64,000 nt of DNA from Streptomyces sp. SID8374 (GCF_009865135.1 NZ_WWGH01000002.1:2108001-2172000), one strand, 5' to 3'; positions 9,004 to 18,697 are shown, numbered from the stretch's first letter. The notes: generated by a model from the letters alone, not told the origin. Numbers and translations are program-made.

Positions 9004-10463
9004 GCGCGCGCACGAAGACGTTCGCCGCGGTCGACCTCGGCGCCTCCAACGGGCGCGTCATGGTCGGCCGCGTCGGCCCGGACACCTTGCACCTCACGGA
9101 GGCCCACCGCTTCCCCAACCGCCCGGTCCAGCTGCCGGAGGGGCTGCGCTGGGACATTCTCGGGCTGTACGGCGGTGTCCTCGACGGGCTCCGTGCGGCG
9201 GGCCAGGTGGACTCCCTCGGCGTCGACAGCTGGGCCGTGGACTACGGGCTCCTCGACGCGGGCGGGGCCCTGCTCGGCAACCCCGTCCACTACCGGGACC
9301 ACCGGACGGACGGCGTCGCCGAAAAGGTGTGGCCCACCGTCCCACCCGACGAGCTGTACCGGGCGACGGGTATCCAGCATGCCCCGTTCAACACCCTCTA
9401 CCAGCTCGTCGCCGCTCAGGGCACTCCACAACTGACAGCGGCCCGCAGACTGTTGCTCATCCCTGACCTGATCACCTACTGGCTGACCGGTGAGCAGGGA
9501 ACGGAGCTCACCAACGCCTCCACCACCCAGCTCATCGACCCCCGCACCCGCGACTGGGCCCGGTCCCCGGCCGCCCGGCTCTCCGTCGACCTCGGCCTCT
9601 TCGCCCCCCTGCGCCGCCCCGGCGACCCGGCCGGAAACCTCCTCCCGCACGTCCTGGAGGCGACCGGGCTGCGCGGCCCGGTTCCGGTCACGACAGTGGC
9701 TTCGCACGACACCGCGTCCGCTGTGGCCGCCGTCCCCGCGCGGCCGGGGGAGCGGTTCGCCTACCTCTGCACCGGCACCTGGTCCCTCGCCGGGCTGGAA
9801 CTCGACGCCCCCGTCACCACCGAGGCGAGCCGCGCGGCGAACTTCACCAACGAGCTGGGCGTCGACGGCACCATCCGCTTCCTGCGCAACATCATGGGCA
9901 TGTGGCTGCTCCAGGAGTGCATGCGCACCTGGGGCGAGAGCGACATCGCCCCGCTGCTCGCCGAAGCCGCCCAGCTTCCGGCGCTGCGGTCCGTCGTCGA
10001 CGCCGCCGACCCGGCCTTCCTCGCCCCGGGCTCCATGCCCGAGCGCATCGCCGCCGCCTGCCGGGCCACCGGGCAGCCGGTTCCCGCGACCCGCGCCGAG
10101 ACCACCCGCTGCATCCTGGACTCCCTGGCCCTCGCCCACCGGCGCGCGATCCACGAGGCGCAGCACCTGGCGGACCGCGCGGTCGACGTCGTGCACGTGG
10201 TCGGCGGCGGGGCGCGCAACGAGCTGCTGTGCCAGCTCACCGCCGACGCCTGCGGTCTGCCGGTCGTGGCGGGCCCCGCCGAGGCGGCAGCGCTCGGCAA
10301 CGTGCTCGTGCAGGCGCGCGCCCACGGAACGGTCGGTGACGGTGCGGCCCTGCGTGAACTCGTCGCCGCTACCCAGCCCTTGACCCGTTACGAGCCGTCC
10401 GGCGACCGGGCCGTGTGGGACGCGGCGGCACGCCGGACCGGGAGGTGGTCCGGCCCCTCCTGA
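9000..10463 (+). CDS. rhaB: rhamnulokinase
   Basis: A 487-residue FGGY-family sugar kinase that phosphorylates L-rhamnulose at C1. The N-terminus TFAAVDLGASNGRVMVGRVG is the phosphate-1 motif, followed by LGVDSWAVDYGLLD. In the C-terminal half VVHVVGGGARNELLCQL is the adenosine-binding motif. ATG 9000 overlaps the stop of the aldolase gene by 4 bp, so synthesis is coupled. The rhamnosidase gene follows after 46 bp in the same operon. Confidence 0.94.
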   Translation: MSARTKTFAAVDLGASNGRVMVGRVGPDTLHLTEAHRFPNRPVQLPEGLRWDILGLYGGVLDGLRAAGQVDSLGVDSWAVDYGLLDAGGALLGNPVHYRDHRTDGVAEKVWPTVPPDELYRATGIQHAPFNTLYQLVAAQGTPQLTAARRLLLIPDLITYWLTGEQGTELTNASTTQLIDPRTRDWARSPAARLSVDLGLFAPLRRPGDPAGNLLPHVLEATGLRGPVPVTTVASHDTASAVAAVPARPGERFAYLCTGTWSLAGLELDAPVTTEASRAANFTNELGVDGTIRFLRNIMGMWLLQECMRTWGESDIAPLLAEAAQLPALRSVVDAADPAFLAPGSMPERIAAACRATGQPVPATRAETTRCILDSLALAHRRAIHEAQHLADRAVDVVHVVGGGARNELLCQLTADACGLPVVAGPAEAAALGNVLVQARAHGTVGDGAALRELVAATQPLTRYEPSGDRAVWDAAARRTGRWSGPS

Positions 10464-10509
10464 ACCGATCCACCGAACCACGCCACCCCGCACCCCGAAG
10501 GAGCCGACC

Positions 10510-13500
10510 GTGATCAGTAGACGACGACTGCTCAGCACCACCGCCACCGCCGTGGGAACCTCCCTCATCGCCGGAGCCATGCCGGCCGCCGCCGCCCAGG
10601 CGGGGAACGCCGCTCAGGGCGGCAAGGCGCTCCGGGTGGGCCGCCCCACGGCCGAGTACGTACGGCAGCCCCTGGGCCTCGGCCCCGAGCGCCCCCGGCT
10701 CAGCTGGCCGCTGGCCGCCACCGGGGCGGGCCGCACGCAGAGCGCCTACCAGGTGCGCGTCGCCCTCAGCGAGCGGGCCCTGGAGAAGCCCGATGTGTGG
10801 GACAGCGGCAAGGTCCTCTCCGGGCAGTCGGTGCATGTGCCCTACGGCGGGCCCGCGCTGCGCTCCCGTACCCGCTACTACTGGTCCGTCCGGGTCTGGG
10901 ACGCGGAGGGCAACGTCTCCGCCTGGTCCGCCCCCACCTGGTGGGAGACCGGTCTCACGGCCTCCTCGGACTGGTCGGCCCGCTGGGTCGGTGCCCCGGC
11001 CGCCCTCGTCGGCGCACCCGCACTCGGCGACGCCTCCTGGATCTGGTTCCCCGAGGGTGACCCGGCGAGCAGCGCTCCTGCCGCGACCCGCTGGTTCCGG
11101 GGCGCCTTCGATGTCCCCGAGGGTGTGACCCGGGCCCGGCTGGTGCTCACCGCCGACGACGGCTACACCGCCCACCTGGACGGCACCGAGATCGCCTCGG
11201 CCGCCGCCGACCACGCCGCCGACGCCTGGCGCCGCCCCTCCCTCACCGATGTGACAGGGCAGTTGGGCCCCGGCCGTCACGTCCTAGCCATCGCCGCGAC
11301 CAACGGGGTCGAGGGCCCGGCCGGACTCCTCGGACTCCTGGAGCTGACCACCGCCGACGGCGTCCGCACCGTCACCACCGGCGACGGCTGGAAGGCGGTG
11401 GACGAGGAACCCGCGGGTGACTGGAAGGCGTTGGCGTACGACGACAGCTCCTGGTCCGCCGCGAAGGTCCTCGCCCCGTGGGGCGGCGGCCCCTGGGGCA
11501 AGGTCTCCGTCGTCCACGCCCCCGTCGCGCAGCTGCGCCACGAATTCCGGCTGCGCGGCACCCCGGTCGTACGGGCCCGCCTGTACTCCACGGCCCTCGG
11601 CGTGTACGAGGCGCACCTCAACGGCAAGAAGGTCGGCACGGACGTGCTCGCGCCGGGCTGGACCGACTACGACAAGCGGATCCAGTACCAGAGTTACGAC
11701 GTCACGGAGCTGCTGAAGCCGGGCGCCAACGCCCTCGCGGTGGAGCTCGCGGCGGGCTGGTACGCGGGCAACGTCGGCATGTTCGGCCCGCACCAGTACG
11801 GCGAACGGCCCTCCTTCCTCGGTCAGTTGGAGGTCACCTACCGGGACGGGTCGACCGAGCGGGTGCTCTCCGGGACCGACTGGCGGGCCGCCACCGGGCC
11901 GGTCACCCTGGCCGACCTGCTCACCGGCGAGAACTACGACGCCCGCCTGGAGACGGAGGGCTGGCTGCGCGCCGGATTCGACGACCGGGCGTGGGCGCGG
12001 GCCGAGGAGCCGGAGAAGGCGGTCACCGCCGAACTGGTCGCGGCGGTCGACGCCCCCTCGCGCGTCGTCTCCGAGATCAAGGCCCGCGCGGTCACCGAGC
12101 CGAAGCCCGGCGTCTTCGTCTTCGACCTCGGACAGAACATGGTCGGGGCCGTCCGGCTCCGCGTCTCCGGCCGCGCCGGAACCACCGTACGCCTGCGCCA
12201 CGCCGAGGTTCTGAACCCCGACGGCACGATCTACACCACCAACCTGCGCTCCGCCGCCGCGACCGACCACTACACCCTCAAGGGCGGCGGCCGGGAGACC
12301 TACGAGCCGCGCTTCACCTTTCACGGCTTCCGGTACGTCGAGGTGACCGGCTACCCGGGCCGGCCGCCCCGCGACGCGATCGTGGGACGCGTCATCCACA
12401 CCGACGCGCCCTTCACCATGGAGTTCGAGACGAACGTCCCGATGCTCAACCAGCTCCACAGCAACATCACTTGGGGCCAGCGCGGCAACTTCCTCTCCGT
12501 CCCCACCGACACCCCGGCGCGCGACGAACGCCTCGGCTGGACCGGCGACATCAACGTCTTCGCACCCACCGCCGCCTATGTGATGGAGTCCGCGCGCTTC
12601 CTCTCCAAGTGGCTGTGGGACCTCCAGGACGACCAGACCGCCGACGGCGCCTTCACCGATGTCGCCCCGCAGGTCGGCGGCCTCGGCGCGGGCTCCGCAG
12701 GCTGGGGCGACGCCGGAGTCACCGTCCCCTGGGCGCTGTACCAGGCGTACGGGGACACCCGCGTACTGGAGCGGTCCTGGTCCTCCATGCTCAAGTGGCT
12801 GGACTACCTGGACGCCCACAGCACCGGGCGGTTGCGGCCCGCCACCGGCTACGGCGACTGGCTCAACATCCAGGACGACACCCCCAAGGACGTCATCGCC
12901 ACCGCCTACTACGCCCACAGCGCCGACCTCGTCGCCCGCACCGCCGACGTGCTCGGCAAGGACCCCGCCCCGTACACCGCCCTGTTCGGCGAGATCCGCG
13001 ACGCCTTCCGCGCCGCCTATGTCACCGGCGGCGGCCGGGTGAAGGGCGACACCCAGACCGCGTACGTCCTCGCCCTCTCCATGGACCTGCTGAGCGACCA
13101 GGAACGGACCACCGCGGCCGACCGGCTCGTCGCCCTCATCGAGGCGAAGGACTGGCACCTGTCCACGGGCTTCCTCGGCACGCCCCGCCTGCTCCCCGTC
13201 CTCACCGAGACCGGGCACACCGATGTGGCCTACCGGCTGCTGCTCCAGCGGACCTTCCCCAGCTGGGGCTACCAGATCGACCGGGGTGCCACGACGATGT
13301 GGGAGCGGTGGGACTCCATCCGGCCGGACGGCAGCTTCCAGGACGCCGGGATGAACTCCTTCAACCACTACGCGTACGGCTCCGTGGGGGAGTGGATGTA
13401 CGCCCACATCGCCGGGATCGCCCCCGCCGAACCGGGCTTCCGCAAGGTGACCGTACGGCCCCGGCCGGGCGGCGGCGTCACCCGGGCGCGGGGCTCCTTC

Positions 13501-13713
13501 CGCAGTCAGTACGGCACGGTCGCCACGGAGTGGGAAGTGGCGCGCGGCCGGTTCCGGCTGGCCGTCAGCCTGCCCGCGAACACCACCGCCGAGGTGTGGA
13601 TCCCGGCCGGGAGCGCCGGGGCCGTCACCCACAGCGGGGCCCGGCACCTGCGGATGGAGGACGGCTGCGCCGTCTTCGCCGTCGGCTCCGGGGACCACCA
13701 CTTCACGGCCTGA
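10510..13713 (+). CDS. secreted alpha-L-rhamnosidase, GH78, Tat signal
   Basis: A 1067-residue glycoside hydrolase family 78 enzyme that releases terminal L-rhamnose from glycosides or plant polymers outside the cell. GTG 10510 starts a Tat signal peptide (MISRRRLLSTTATAVGTSLI, ending near AMPAAAAQAG). The order is a fibronectin-like N-domain, a lectin-like domain (YSTALGVYEAHLNGKKVG), the (alpha/alpha)6 barrel and a C-terminal beta domain. Catalytic candidates are Glu673 in DERLGWTGD (general acid) and Glu932 in TTMWERWDS (general base). It is the last gene of the catabolic operon and would feed the ABC importer on the other strand. Confidence 0.94.
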   Translation: MISRRRLLSTTATAVGTSLIAGAMPAAAAQAGNAAQGGKALRVGRPTAEYVRQPLGLGPERPRLSWPLAATGAGRTQSAYQVRVALSERALEKPDVWDSGKVLSGQSVHVPYGGPALRSRTRYYWSVRVWDAEGNVSAWSAPTWWETGLTASSDWSARWVGAPAALVGAPALGDASWIWFPEGDPASSAPAATRWFRGAFDVPEGVTRARLVLTADDGYTAHLDGTEIASAAADHAADAWRRPSLTDVTGQLGPGRHVLAIAATNGVEGPAGLLGLLELTTADGVRTVTTGDGWKAVDEEPAGDWKALAYDDSSWSAAKVLAPWGGGPWGKVSVVHAPVAQLRHEFRLRGTPVVRARLYSTALGVYEAHLNGKKVGTDVLAPGWTDYDKRIQYQSYDVTELLKPGANALAVELAAGWYAGNVGMFGPHQYGERPSFLGQLEVTYRDGSTERVLSGTDWRAATGPVTLADLLTGENYDARLETEGWLRAGFDDRAWARAEEPEKAVTAELVAAVDAPSRVVSEIKARAVTEPKPGVFVFDLGQNMVGAVRLRVSGRAGTTVRLRHAEVLNPDGTIYTTNLRSAAATDHYTLKGGGRETYEPRFTFHGFRYVEVTGYPGRPPRDAIVGRVIHTDAPFTMEFETNVPMLNQLHSNITWGQRGNFLSVPTDTPARDERLGWTGDINVFAPTAAYVMESARFLSKWLWDLQDDQTADGAFTDVAPQVGGLGAGSAGWGDAGVTVPWALYQAYGDTRVLERSWSSMLKWLDYLDAHSTGRLRPATGYGDWLNIQDDTPKDVIATAYYAHSADLVARTADVLGKDPAPYTALFGEIRDAFRAAYVTGGGRVKGDTQTAYVLALSMDLLSDQERTTAADRLVALIEAKDWHLSTGFLGTPRLLPVLTETGHTDVAYRLLLQRTFPSWGYQIDRGATTMWERWDSIRPDGSFQDAGMNSFNHYAYGSVGEWMYAHIAGIAPAEPGFRKVTVRPRPGGGVTRARGSFRSQYGTVATEWEVARGRFRLAVSLPANTTAEVWIPAGSAGAVTHSGARHLRMEDGCAVFAVGSGDHHFTA

Positions 13714-13741
13714 CCCCCCGCCCGTACAGCACGGACATGGA

Positions 13742-13782
13742 GCCGGGCCCGGTGCGTTCTCGCGTACGCCACCGGGCCCGGC
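13742..13782. terminator. bidirectional terminator between rhamnosidase and iron permease
   Basis: GCCGGGCCCGGTG (13742-13754) and CACCGGGCCCGGC (13770-13782) form a perfect 13-bp stem with a 15-nt loop, followed by CTCTTT. It separates two convergent operons. Confidence 0.8.
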
Positions 13783-13797
13783 CTCTTTGGCGGTCCC

Positions 13798-15945
13798 TCA
13801 CCCCTCGCGGCGCGACCGCCAGAGCAGCCAGATGAAGTACGGCGCCCCGATCACCGCCGTGAGCAGCCCCACAGGGATCTGCGCCGGGGCGATGATCGTG
13901 CGGCCGACCGTGTCGGAGACGACCACCAGCAGCGCACCGAGCAGCGCGCTCACCGGGAGCACCCGCGCATGCCGCCGGCCCACCAGGGCCCGCGCCGCGT
14001 GCGGGGCGACCAGGCCGACGAAGCCGATCACCCCGACCGCCGCCACGGCCCCGGCCGTCAGGACGACGGCGATGGTCAGCAGCCCCAGCCGGGTGGTGCC
14101 CAGGCGGATGCCGAGCAGGCGGGGCGTGTCGCCGTCCAGCCCGATCAGGTCGAGGTCGCGGCGCATCACGGCCAGCACCGGCAGCGCGACGACAAGCGCC
14201 ACCAGCACCGGGACCAGCTCCGGGAACGTACGCCCATAGGTCGAACCGCCCAGCCAGGCCAGCGCCTTCGTCGCGTTGTACGGGTCCGTCAGCACGATCA
14301 GCAGGCTGACGAACGCACCCCCGCCCGCCTGCACCCCGATACCGATCAGCACCAGCCGGTTCTGCTCCAGCCCACGCCGTGCGGCCAGACCGAAGACCAG
14401 CGCGGCGGCCGCCGCCGCACCGGCCAGCGCGGAGCCGCTGATCAGCCAGAAGCTCGCCAGCGGTACGACCGTGAGGACGGCGACCGCCCCGACCCCCGCC
14501 CCGCTCACCACGCCGAGAACGCCCGGCTCCGCCAGGGGATTGCGCGAGACCGCCTGGACGACGGCGCCCGCCACGGCCAGCGCCGCACCGGCCAGCAGGG
14601 CGGCGGCGACCCGGGGGACGCGGGTGTCGAGAACGTACGTCGTGAACTGCCCTGCCCGGCCCGCGAGCCAGTTGACCACATCGCCCAGGAGCAGCGTGGC
14701 GTCACCGAGGAGCGTCGCCGCCACCACCGCACCGAGCAGCCCCACGACCGTCACCACCAGCGTGACGACGAACGCGCGCCGGCTGCGCAGCCGGGCGAAC
14801 GCCGTCGACCCGCCGTCCGTGCCCATGTCCCGCGACCGGTAGGCCAGGAAGACCAGGACGAGCGCGCCGAAGCAGGTCGTGACGATCCCCGTGGGCACCT
14901 CGGCCCCCGCCTGCCCACCGAACACCGCGCGCAGCAGCACATCCGCGCCGAGCACCACGAGCACCCCCGCGAGCGCCGACGCCGGGATGAAGGCGTGGTG
15001 GCGGACCAGGACCGGAACCCACGTACTGAGCAGGCGGACCACGGCCGGTGCGCACAGCCCGACGAAGCCGATCGGCCCCGCCACCGTGACGGCGACCGCC
15101 GCCAGCAGCACGGCGAGGATCACGACGACCGAGCGGGTCAGCCGGGGGCTGACGCCCACGACCGCCGCACCGTCGTCGCCCAGGGCGAGGATGTCCAGCC
15201 GTCGGCCCATCAGCATCAGCCCGGCGAACGCCACGAGCGCGACGGGGGCGAGCCGGTCGATGGACTGCATGCCGATCTGCGCGAGCGAGCCGTTGCCCCA
15301 GGCGAAGAGACCGGTCGTCTGCTGGGAGCGCAGGAGCAGCAGCATCCCGCTCAGCCCGGACAGGGCGAGGGTGAGCGCGGAGCCCGCGAGCACCAGCCGG
15401 ATCGGACCTGCCCCCGCCCGCGACAGGCCGAGGACGACGCCCGCCGCGAGCAGCCCGCCGAGGAACGCCGTACCGCCCGCCGGAAGCGCGGGCAGCGTGA
15501 TGCCGAACGCGGCGACGGCGACGACCGCGAGGTACGCCCCCGCGTTCACGGCGAGCGTGTCGGGCGAGGCCAGCATGTTGCGCGACACCGACTGGAGGGC
15601 CGCGCCCGCCGCGCCCAGCGCGCAGCCGACGAGGAGCCCCGCCGCGAGCCGGGGCAGCCGGGAGTCCAGGACCACGGCGGCGCTCTGCTGGTCGGCGGTC
15701 CGGTCCGACGCGGGGCCGGTGAGCAGCTGCCAGAGCGTGTGCAGGTCCACGGCGGCCGTGCCCTGGCTCAGGTGGACGACCGCGAGGGCACCGAGGGCCA
15801 GGAGGGCGGCGAGCGCGAGGAGGAGCATGCGGCCGCGGCGGGCCGGGCGGCCGGGCGCGGCCGGGGAAGGTGCTCCGGTCGGACCGGCCGCGCCCGCCAC
15901 CGTCTCCACGGGGGCGGGCGGGGCGGGAGTGGTGCGGGTGCTCAT
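13798..15945 (-). CDS. fused double permease of an iron-siderophore ABC importer (FhuB type)
   Basis: A 715-residue protein made of two FecCD-type permease halves in one chain (about residues 40-360 and 380-715), as in FhuB. Each half repeats the motif of a small-residue-rich helix followed by SRNPLAEPG or SRNMLASPDT, and each ends with a GxIGFVGLxxPH/P-type signature (GPIGFVGLCAPAVVR and GVIGFVGLVAPHAAR). ATG 15945 follows the binding-protein stop by 2 bp, so it is the last gene of an ATPase-lipoprotein-permease operon. The iron box in front of the operon points to ferric siderophore import; the exact siderophore is unknown. Confidence 0.92.
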   Translation of the reverse strand: MSTRTTPAPPAPVETVAGAAGPTGAPSPAAPGRPARRGRMLLLALAALLALGALAVVHLSQGTAAVDLHTLWQLLTGPASDRTADQQSAAVVLDSRLPRLAAGLLVGCALGAAGAALQSVSRNMLASPDTLAVNAGAYLAVVAVAAFGITLPALPAGGTAFLGGLLAAGVVLGLSRAGAGPIRLVLAGSALTLALSGLSGMLLLLRSQQTTGLFAWGNGSLAQIGMQSIDRLAPVALVAFAGLMLMGRRLDILALGDDGAAVVGVSPRLTRSVVVILAVLLAAVAVTVAGPIGFVGLCAPAVVRLLSTWVPVLVRHHAFIPASALAGVLVVLGADVLLRAVFGGQAGAEVPTGIVTTCFGALVLVFLAYRSRDMGTDGGSTAFARLRSRRAFVVTLVVTVVGLLGAVVAATLLGDATLLLGDVVNWLAGRAGQFTTYVLDTRVPRVAAALLAGAALAVAGAVVQAVSRNPLAEPGVLGVVSGAGVGAVAVLTVVPLASFWLISGSALAGAAAAAALVFGLAARRGLEQNRLVLIGIGVQAGGGAFVSLLIVLTDPYNATKALAWLGGSTYGRTFPELVPVLVALVVALPVLAVMRRDLDLIGLDGDTPRLLGIRLGTTRLGLLTIAVVLTAGAVAAVGVIGFVGLVAPHAARALVGRRHARVLPVSALLGALLVVVSDTVGRTIIAPAQIPVGLLTAVIGAPYFIWLLWRSRREG

Positions 15946-15947
15946 CG

Positions 15948-16922
15948 TCAGGCGGTCAGCGCGCCGACGAGCGCGTCGATGTACGCGCGCATGGCCGCGG
16001 TCCCGCCGAACATCCAGATGCCGTCGGGCAGCCGGTGGGCCTGGTCGTTCTTCACGAACGGCAGCGACTTCCACACCGCGTTGTCCTTGAGCCCGTCGGC
16101 GAACGGGTCACCGCCGTCGGAGTCGTTGGCGATGTACGCGAACCGCGCGTCGCCGATCTTCGTCAGCCCTTCGACGTCGGTGGCCGCGAGGCCGTAGGCC
16201 TTGTCGCCCTTGAGCTTCCACGGGTCGACCAGGCCGAGTTCGGTGTTCACGTCGGAGATCAGCGAGCCCTTGGCGTACGGGCGCACCGAGACCTGGTTGC
16301 CCTCCTGCCAGCCGTCGGCGAAGGCGACCTCCTTGCCGCCGAGCCCGGCCGCCGCGAGCTTCTTCTTCCCGTCCTCGACCGCCTTGCGGAAGGAGGCGAT
16401 CTCGCTCTTCGCCTTCTCCTCGGTGCCGGTGGCCTCGGCGATGAGGTTGACGTTGTCGACCATCTGGTCGATCTGCCGGCTCGCGTCGGCCGAGCGCACC
16501 ACGACGACCGGGGCGGCCTTGGACAGCTGCGCGATGGCGGAGTCGGAGAGGTCGGTGGTGGCGACGATGAGGTCGGGCTTGAGACCGGCCACGGTGGCGA
16601 CGCTGGGCTCGCCGCGGGTGCCTATGTCCTTGACGTCCTTGGTGAGCGGGGCGGACTTGTCGTACGCCGTGTAGCCCTTGACGTCGGCGACGCCGACCGG
16701 CTGCACGCCGAGCGTCACGAGCGTCTCGACGACGTTCCACTCGGTGCCTACGACCCGCTTGGCCGGGCCGTCGAGGGTGACCTTCTTGCCGCGGGAGTCG
16801 GTGACGGTCACCGAGGTCTCCTTGGCGGACTCCTTCTCCGGCGCCTCGGTGGTGCCGCAGCCGGCGAGGACGAGGGCGGCCGTGGCGGCGAGGGCGGGCC
16901 AGGCCAGGTGCTGGTTCTTCAT
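15948..16922 (-). CDS. iron-siderophore-binding lipoprotein
   Basis: A 324-residue Peripla_BP_2-type lipoprotein. The signal peptide MKNQHLAWPALAATAALVLA is followed by lipobox LAGC with Cys22. The mature part shows VTVTDSRGKKVTLDGPAKRV, a typical start for siderophore-binding proteins, and DLIVATTDLSDSAIAQL. It delivers the metal chelate to the fused permease downstream and lies 8 bp after the ATPase gene. The substrate cannot be read from the sequence. Confidence 0.92.
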   Translation of the reverse strand: MKNQHLAWPALAATAALVLAGCGTTEAPEKESAKETSVTVTDSRGKKVTLDGPAKRVVGTEWNVVETLVTLGVQPVGVADVKGYTAYDKSAPLTKDVKDIGTRGEPSVATVAGLKPDLIVATTDLSDSAIAQLSKAAPVVVVRSADASRQIDQMVDNVNLIAEATGTEEKAKSEIASFRKAVEDGKKKLAAAGLGGKEVAFADGWQEGNQVSVRPYAKGSLISDVNTELGLVDPWKLKGDKAYGLAATDVEGLTKIGDARFAYIANDSDGGDPFADGLKDNAVWKSLPFVKNDQAHRLPDGIWMFGGTAAMRAYIDALVGALTA

Positions 16923-16930
16923 GAGGGGGT

Positions 16931-17851
16931 TCAGGGCCTTTCGGTACGGAGGTGGTGGCGGCCCACCGCGCGGGTGCGCGGGATGCCGGTGGAGGGGTCC
17001 GGTTCGACGTCGATCCGGATGCCGTAGGTCTGGGTGAGCCGCTCGGATTCGTAGACCTCCGCAGGGGTGCCGGAGGCGGCGATCCGCCCCGACGAGAGCA
17101 GGACGACCTGGTCGGCGACGGCGGCTGCCTGGTCCAGGTCGTGCAGGACGACCCCGACGGTCACGCCGTGGGTGTCGGCGAGATCGCGTACGAGATCGAG
17201 GATCTCCACCTGGTAGCGCAGGTCGAGGTAGGTCGTCGGTTCGTCGAGGAGCAGCACATCGGTGTCCTGCGCGAGGCAGCAGGCGAACCAGACGCGCTGC
17301 AACTGGCCGCCGGAGAGGCTCTCGACGCCGCGGTCGGCGAAGTCGGTGAGGTTGGTGACGGCGAGCGCGTGGTCGATGGTCCGGGCGCCGTCGGGGTCGC
17401 TCCCGCGCAGCCGTCCCCGGTAGGGGTGGCGGCCGAATCCCACCACGTCCCGCACGCTGAGCCCCGCCGGGGCGTTGCGGCTCTGGGCGAGCAGGGTGAT
17501 GCGGCGGGCGAAGTCGTTACGCGACAGGGCCAGGGCGTCGACCGGCTCGGGGTCGCCGGGGGCGGACACCGTCACCGTGCCGGTGCGGGCCTTGTGGAGC
17601 CGGGCGACGGCGCGCAGCAGGGTGGACTTCCCGCTGCCGTTCGGCCCGATCAGGGCGGTGACCCGACCGCGCGGCAGCCGCAGATCGGCCCCGTGGACGA
17701 CATCGGCGCGGTCGTACGCGACGGTCACGTCACGGGCGTCCAGGCCGACGTGGCCGGAGGGGCCTACGGGGCTGTCGGGGCCCGAGGCGGGGTCGGGCGC
17801 GGTGCGCCGGAGCGGCGGGCTGTCTTCACGGTCGTGGGCAGGAGCGATCAC
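16931..17851 (-). CDS. iron-siderophore ABC transporter ATPase
   Basis: A 306-residue FecE/FepC-type ATPase with Walker A GPNGSGKST (69-77), signature LSGGQLQRVW and Walker B DVLLLDEPTTYLD. It carries a 35-residue low-complexity N-terminal stretch before the ATPase core (GLDARDVTVAYDRADVVHGA). The assigned GTG at 17851 lies only 5 bp downstream of the iron box, so either the mRNA is leaderless or the true start is further inside, near the core domain. It is the first gene of the importer operon. Confidence 0.9.
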   Translation of the reverse strand: MIAPAHDREDSPPLRRTAPDPASGPDSPVGPSGHVGLDARDVTVAYDRADVVHGADLRLPRGRVTALIGPNGSGKSTLLRAVARLHKARTGTVTVSAPGDPEPVDALALSRNDFARRITLLAQSRNAPAGLSVRDVVGFGRHPYRGRLRGSDPDGARTIDHALAVTNLTDFADRGVESLSGGQLQRVWFACCLAQDTDVLLLDEPTTYLDLRYQVEILDLVRDLADTHGVTVGVVLHDLDQAAAVADQVVLLSSGRIAASGTPAEVYESERLTQTYGIRIDVEPDPSTGIPRTRAVGRHHLRTERP

Positions 17852-17856
17852 GTCGG

Positions 17857-17875
17857 TGAGGGTAGCCTAACCTTA
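17857..17875 (-). promoter_or_regulatory. DmdR1/IdeR-type iron box
   Basis: On the minus strand the 19-mer TAAGGTTAGGCTACCCTCA matches the known actinobacterial iron box TTAGGTTAGGCTAACCTAA at 16 of 19 positions by my count. It sits immediately upstream of the siderophore importer operon, which would be derepressed in low iron. Confidence 0.8.
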
Positions 17876-18253
17876 ATTCGGCGCATCACCCGGTATACGG
17901 AGTGTTCAGTTCCGGGGGTCGTGAGGGGGCGTCACCGGTCGGCCGCGGGCCCTGGCGAGTGTGGTCGCGAAGGTGCGGATCGGCCCTGATGGCGTTGCTT
18001 TCCAGTCGAAGCGGCTCGTGGAGGTTTCCGGTCGCTTCGGAATCGCCGCAGGTCAGACGGTCGTTTTCCGTTGAACCGTCGAAGGCTGTCCATATGCTGG
18101 ACGAGCCTCGCGCCCCGTGTGAGCTGCCCGAACGACCATCCGGTCGGTTCGAACGAACGTCTGCGGCTGGAAGCGGGCTGTCGATGTGCGCCTACTTTCC
18201 GCACACGAAAGACTCCTGACCGCAATCAACACCCGAGCGAGGAGTTTTCACTC
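17876..18253. other. 378-bp intergenic region, divergent promoters
   Basis: It holds the upstream regions of the iron importer operon (left) and the protease inhibitor (right). Apart from the iron box at its left edge and a weak promoter candidate at 18071-18098 I see no conserved RNA structure or credible small gene. Confidence 0.5.
18071..18098 (+). promoter_or_regulatory. candidate promoter of the inhibitor gene
   Basis: TTGAAC (18071-18076), a 16-bp spacer and TATGCT (18093-18098) resemble a sigma-70 promoter. A start near 18105 would give a leader of about 150 nt. This is a weak match in GC-rich DNA. Confidence 0.3.
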
Positions 18254-18697
18254 ATGCGACACAACCGTCACGCAATCTTTGCAACCATCGCCGCGAGCAC
18301 CCTGGTCCTCGGTGGCGTCGCCACCACCTCCGCCCACGCGTCGCCGGCGAGGGCGGAGAGCCTCTACGCGCCCTCCGCCCTCGTCCTCACCGTGGCCCAG
18401 GGCGAGGACCCGCTCACCGCGACGGTCCAGCGGGCGGTCACGCTCACCTGCGCCCCGAGCGCCCAGGGCACCCACCCGGCCCCGAAGGCCGCGTGCGCCG
18501 AACTCGAGTCGGTCGGCGGCCAGTTCACCGCGCTGGCCAAGACCTCGCCGGACCGCATGTGTACCCGGCAGTGGGACCCGGTCGTGATCACCGCCCACGG
18601 TGTCTGGCACGGCAAGCGCGTCACGTTCTCGACGACGTACGGCAACGCCTGCGAGCTGGCCGGCAGCATGAACGACAGTGCCGTCTACTCGTTCTGA
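18254..18697 (+). CDS. Streptomyces subtilisin inhibitor (SSI) family, predicted Arg P1
   Basis: A 147-residue secreted protease inhibitor. The signal peptide runs to about residue 30 (MRHNRHAIFATIAASTLVLG, then TTSAHAS). The mature part has the SSI pattern: SLYAPSALVLTV, four cysteines (66, 81, 103, 133) for two disulfides, DPVVITAHGVWHGKR, and a C-terminal SAVYSF. By alignment to SSI, where the loop reads CPMVYDP, the reactive loop here is C-T-R105-Q106-W-D-P. P1 is therefore Arg and trypsin-like proteases are the likely targets. AGGAG occurs 11 bp before the ATG. Its 3' end overlaps the convergent exporter gene by 13 bp. Confidence 0.93.
   Translation: MRHNRHAIFATIAASTLVLGGVATTSAHASPARAESLYAPSALVLTVAQGEDPLTATVQRAVTLTCAPSAQGTHPAPKAACAELESVGGQFTALAKTSPDRMCTRQWDPVVITAHGVWHGKRVTFSTTYGNACELAGSMNDSAVYSF

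Noticed and set aside
11284..13701. About 800-codon open frame opposite the rhamnosidase
   Set aside because: The composition is that of an antisense shadow and the sense strand encodes a complete GH78 enzyme.
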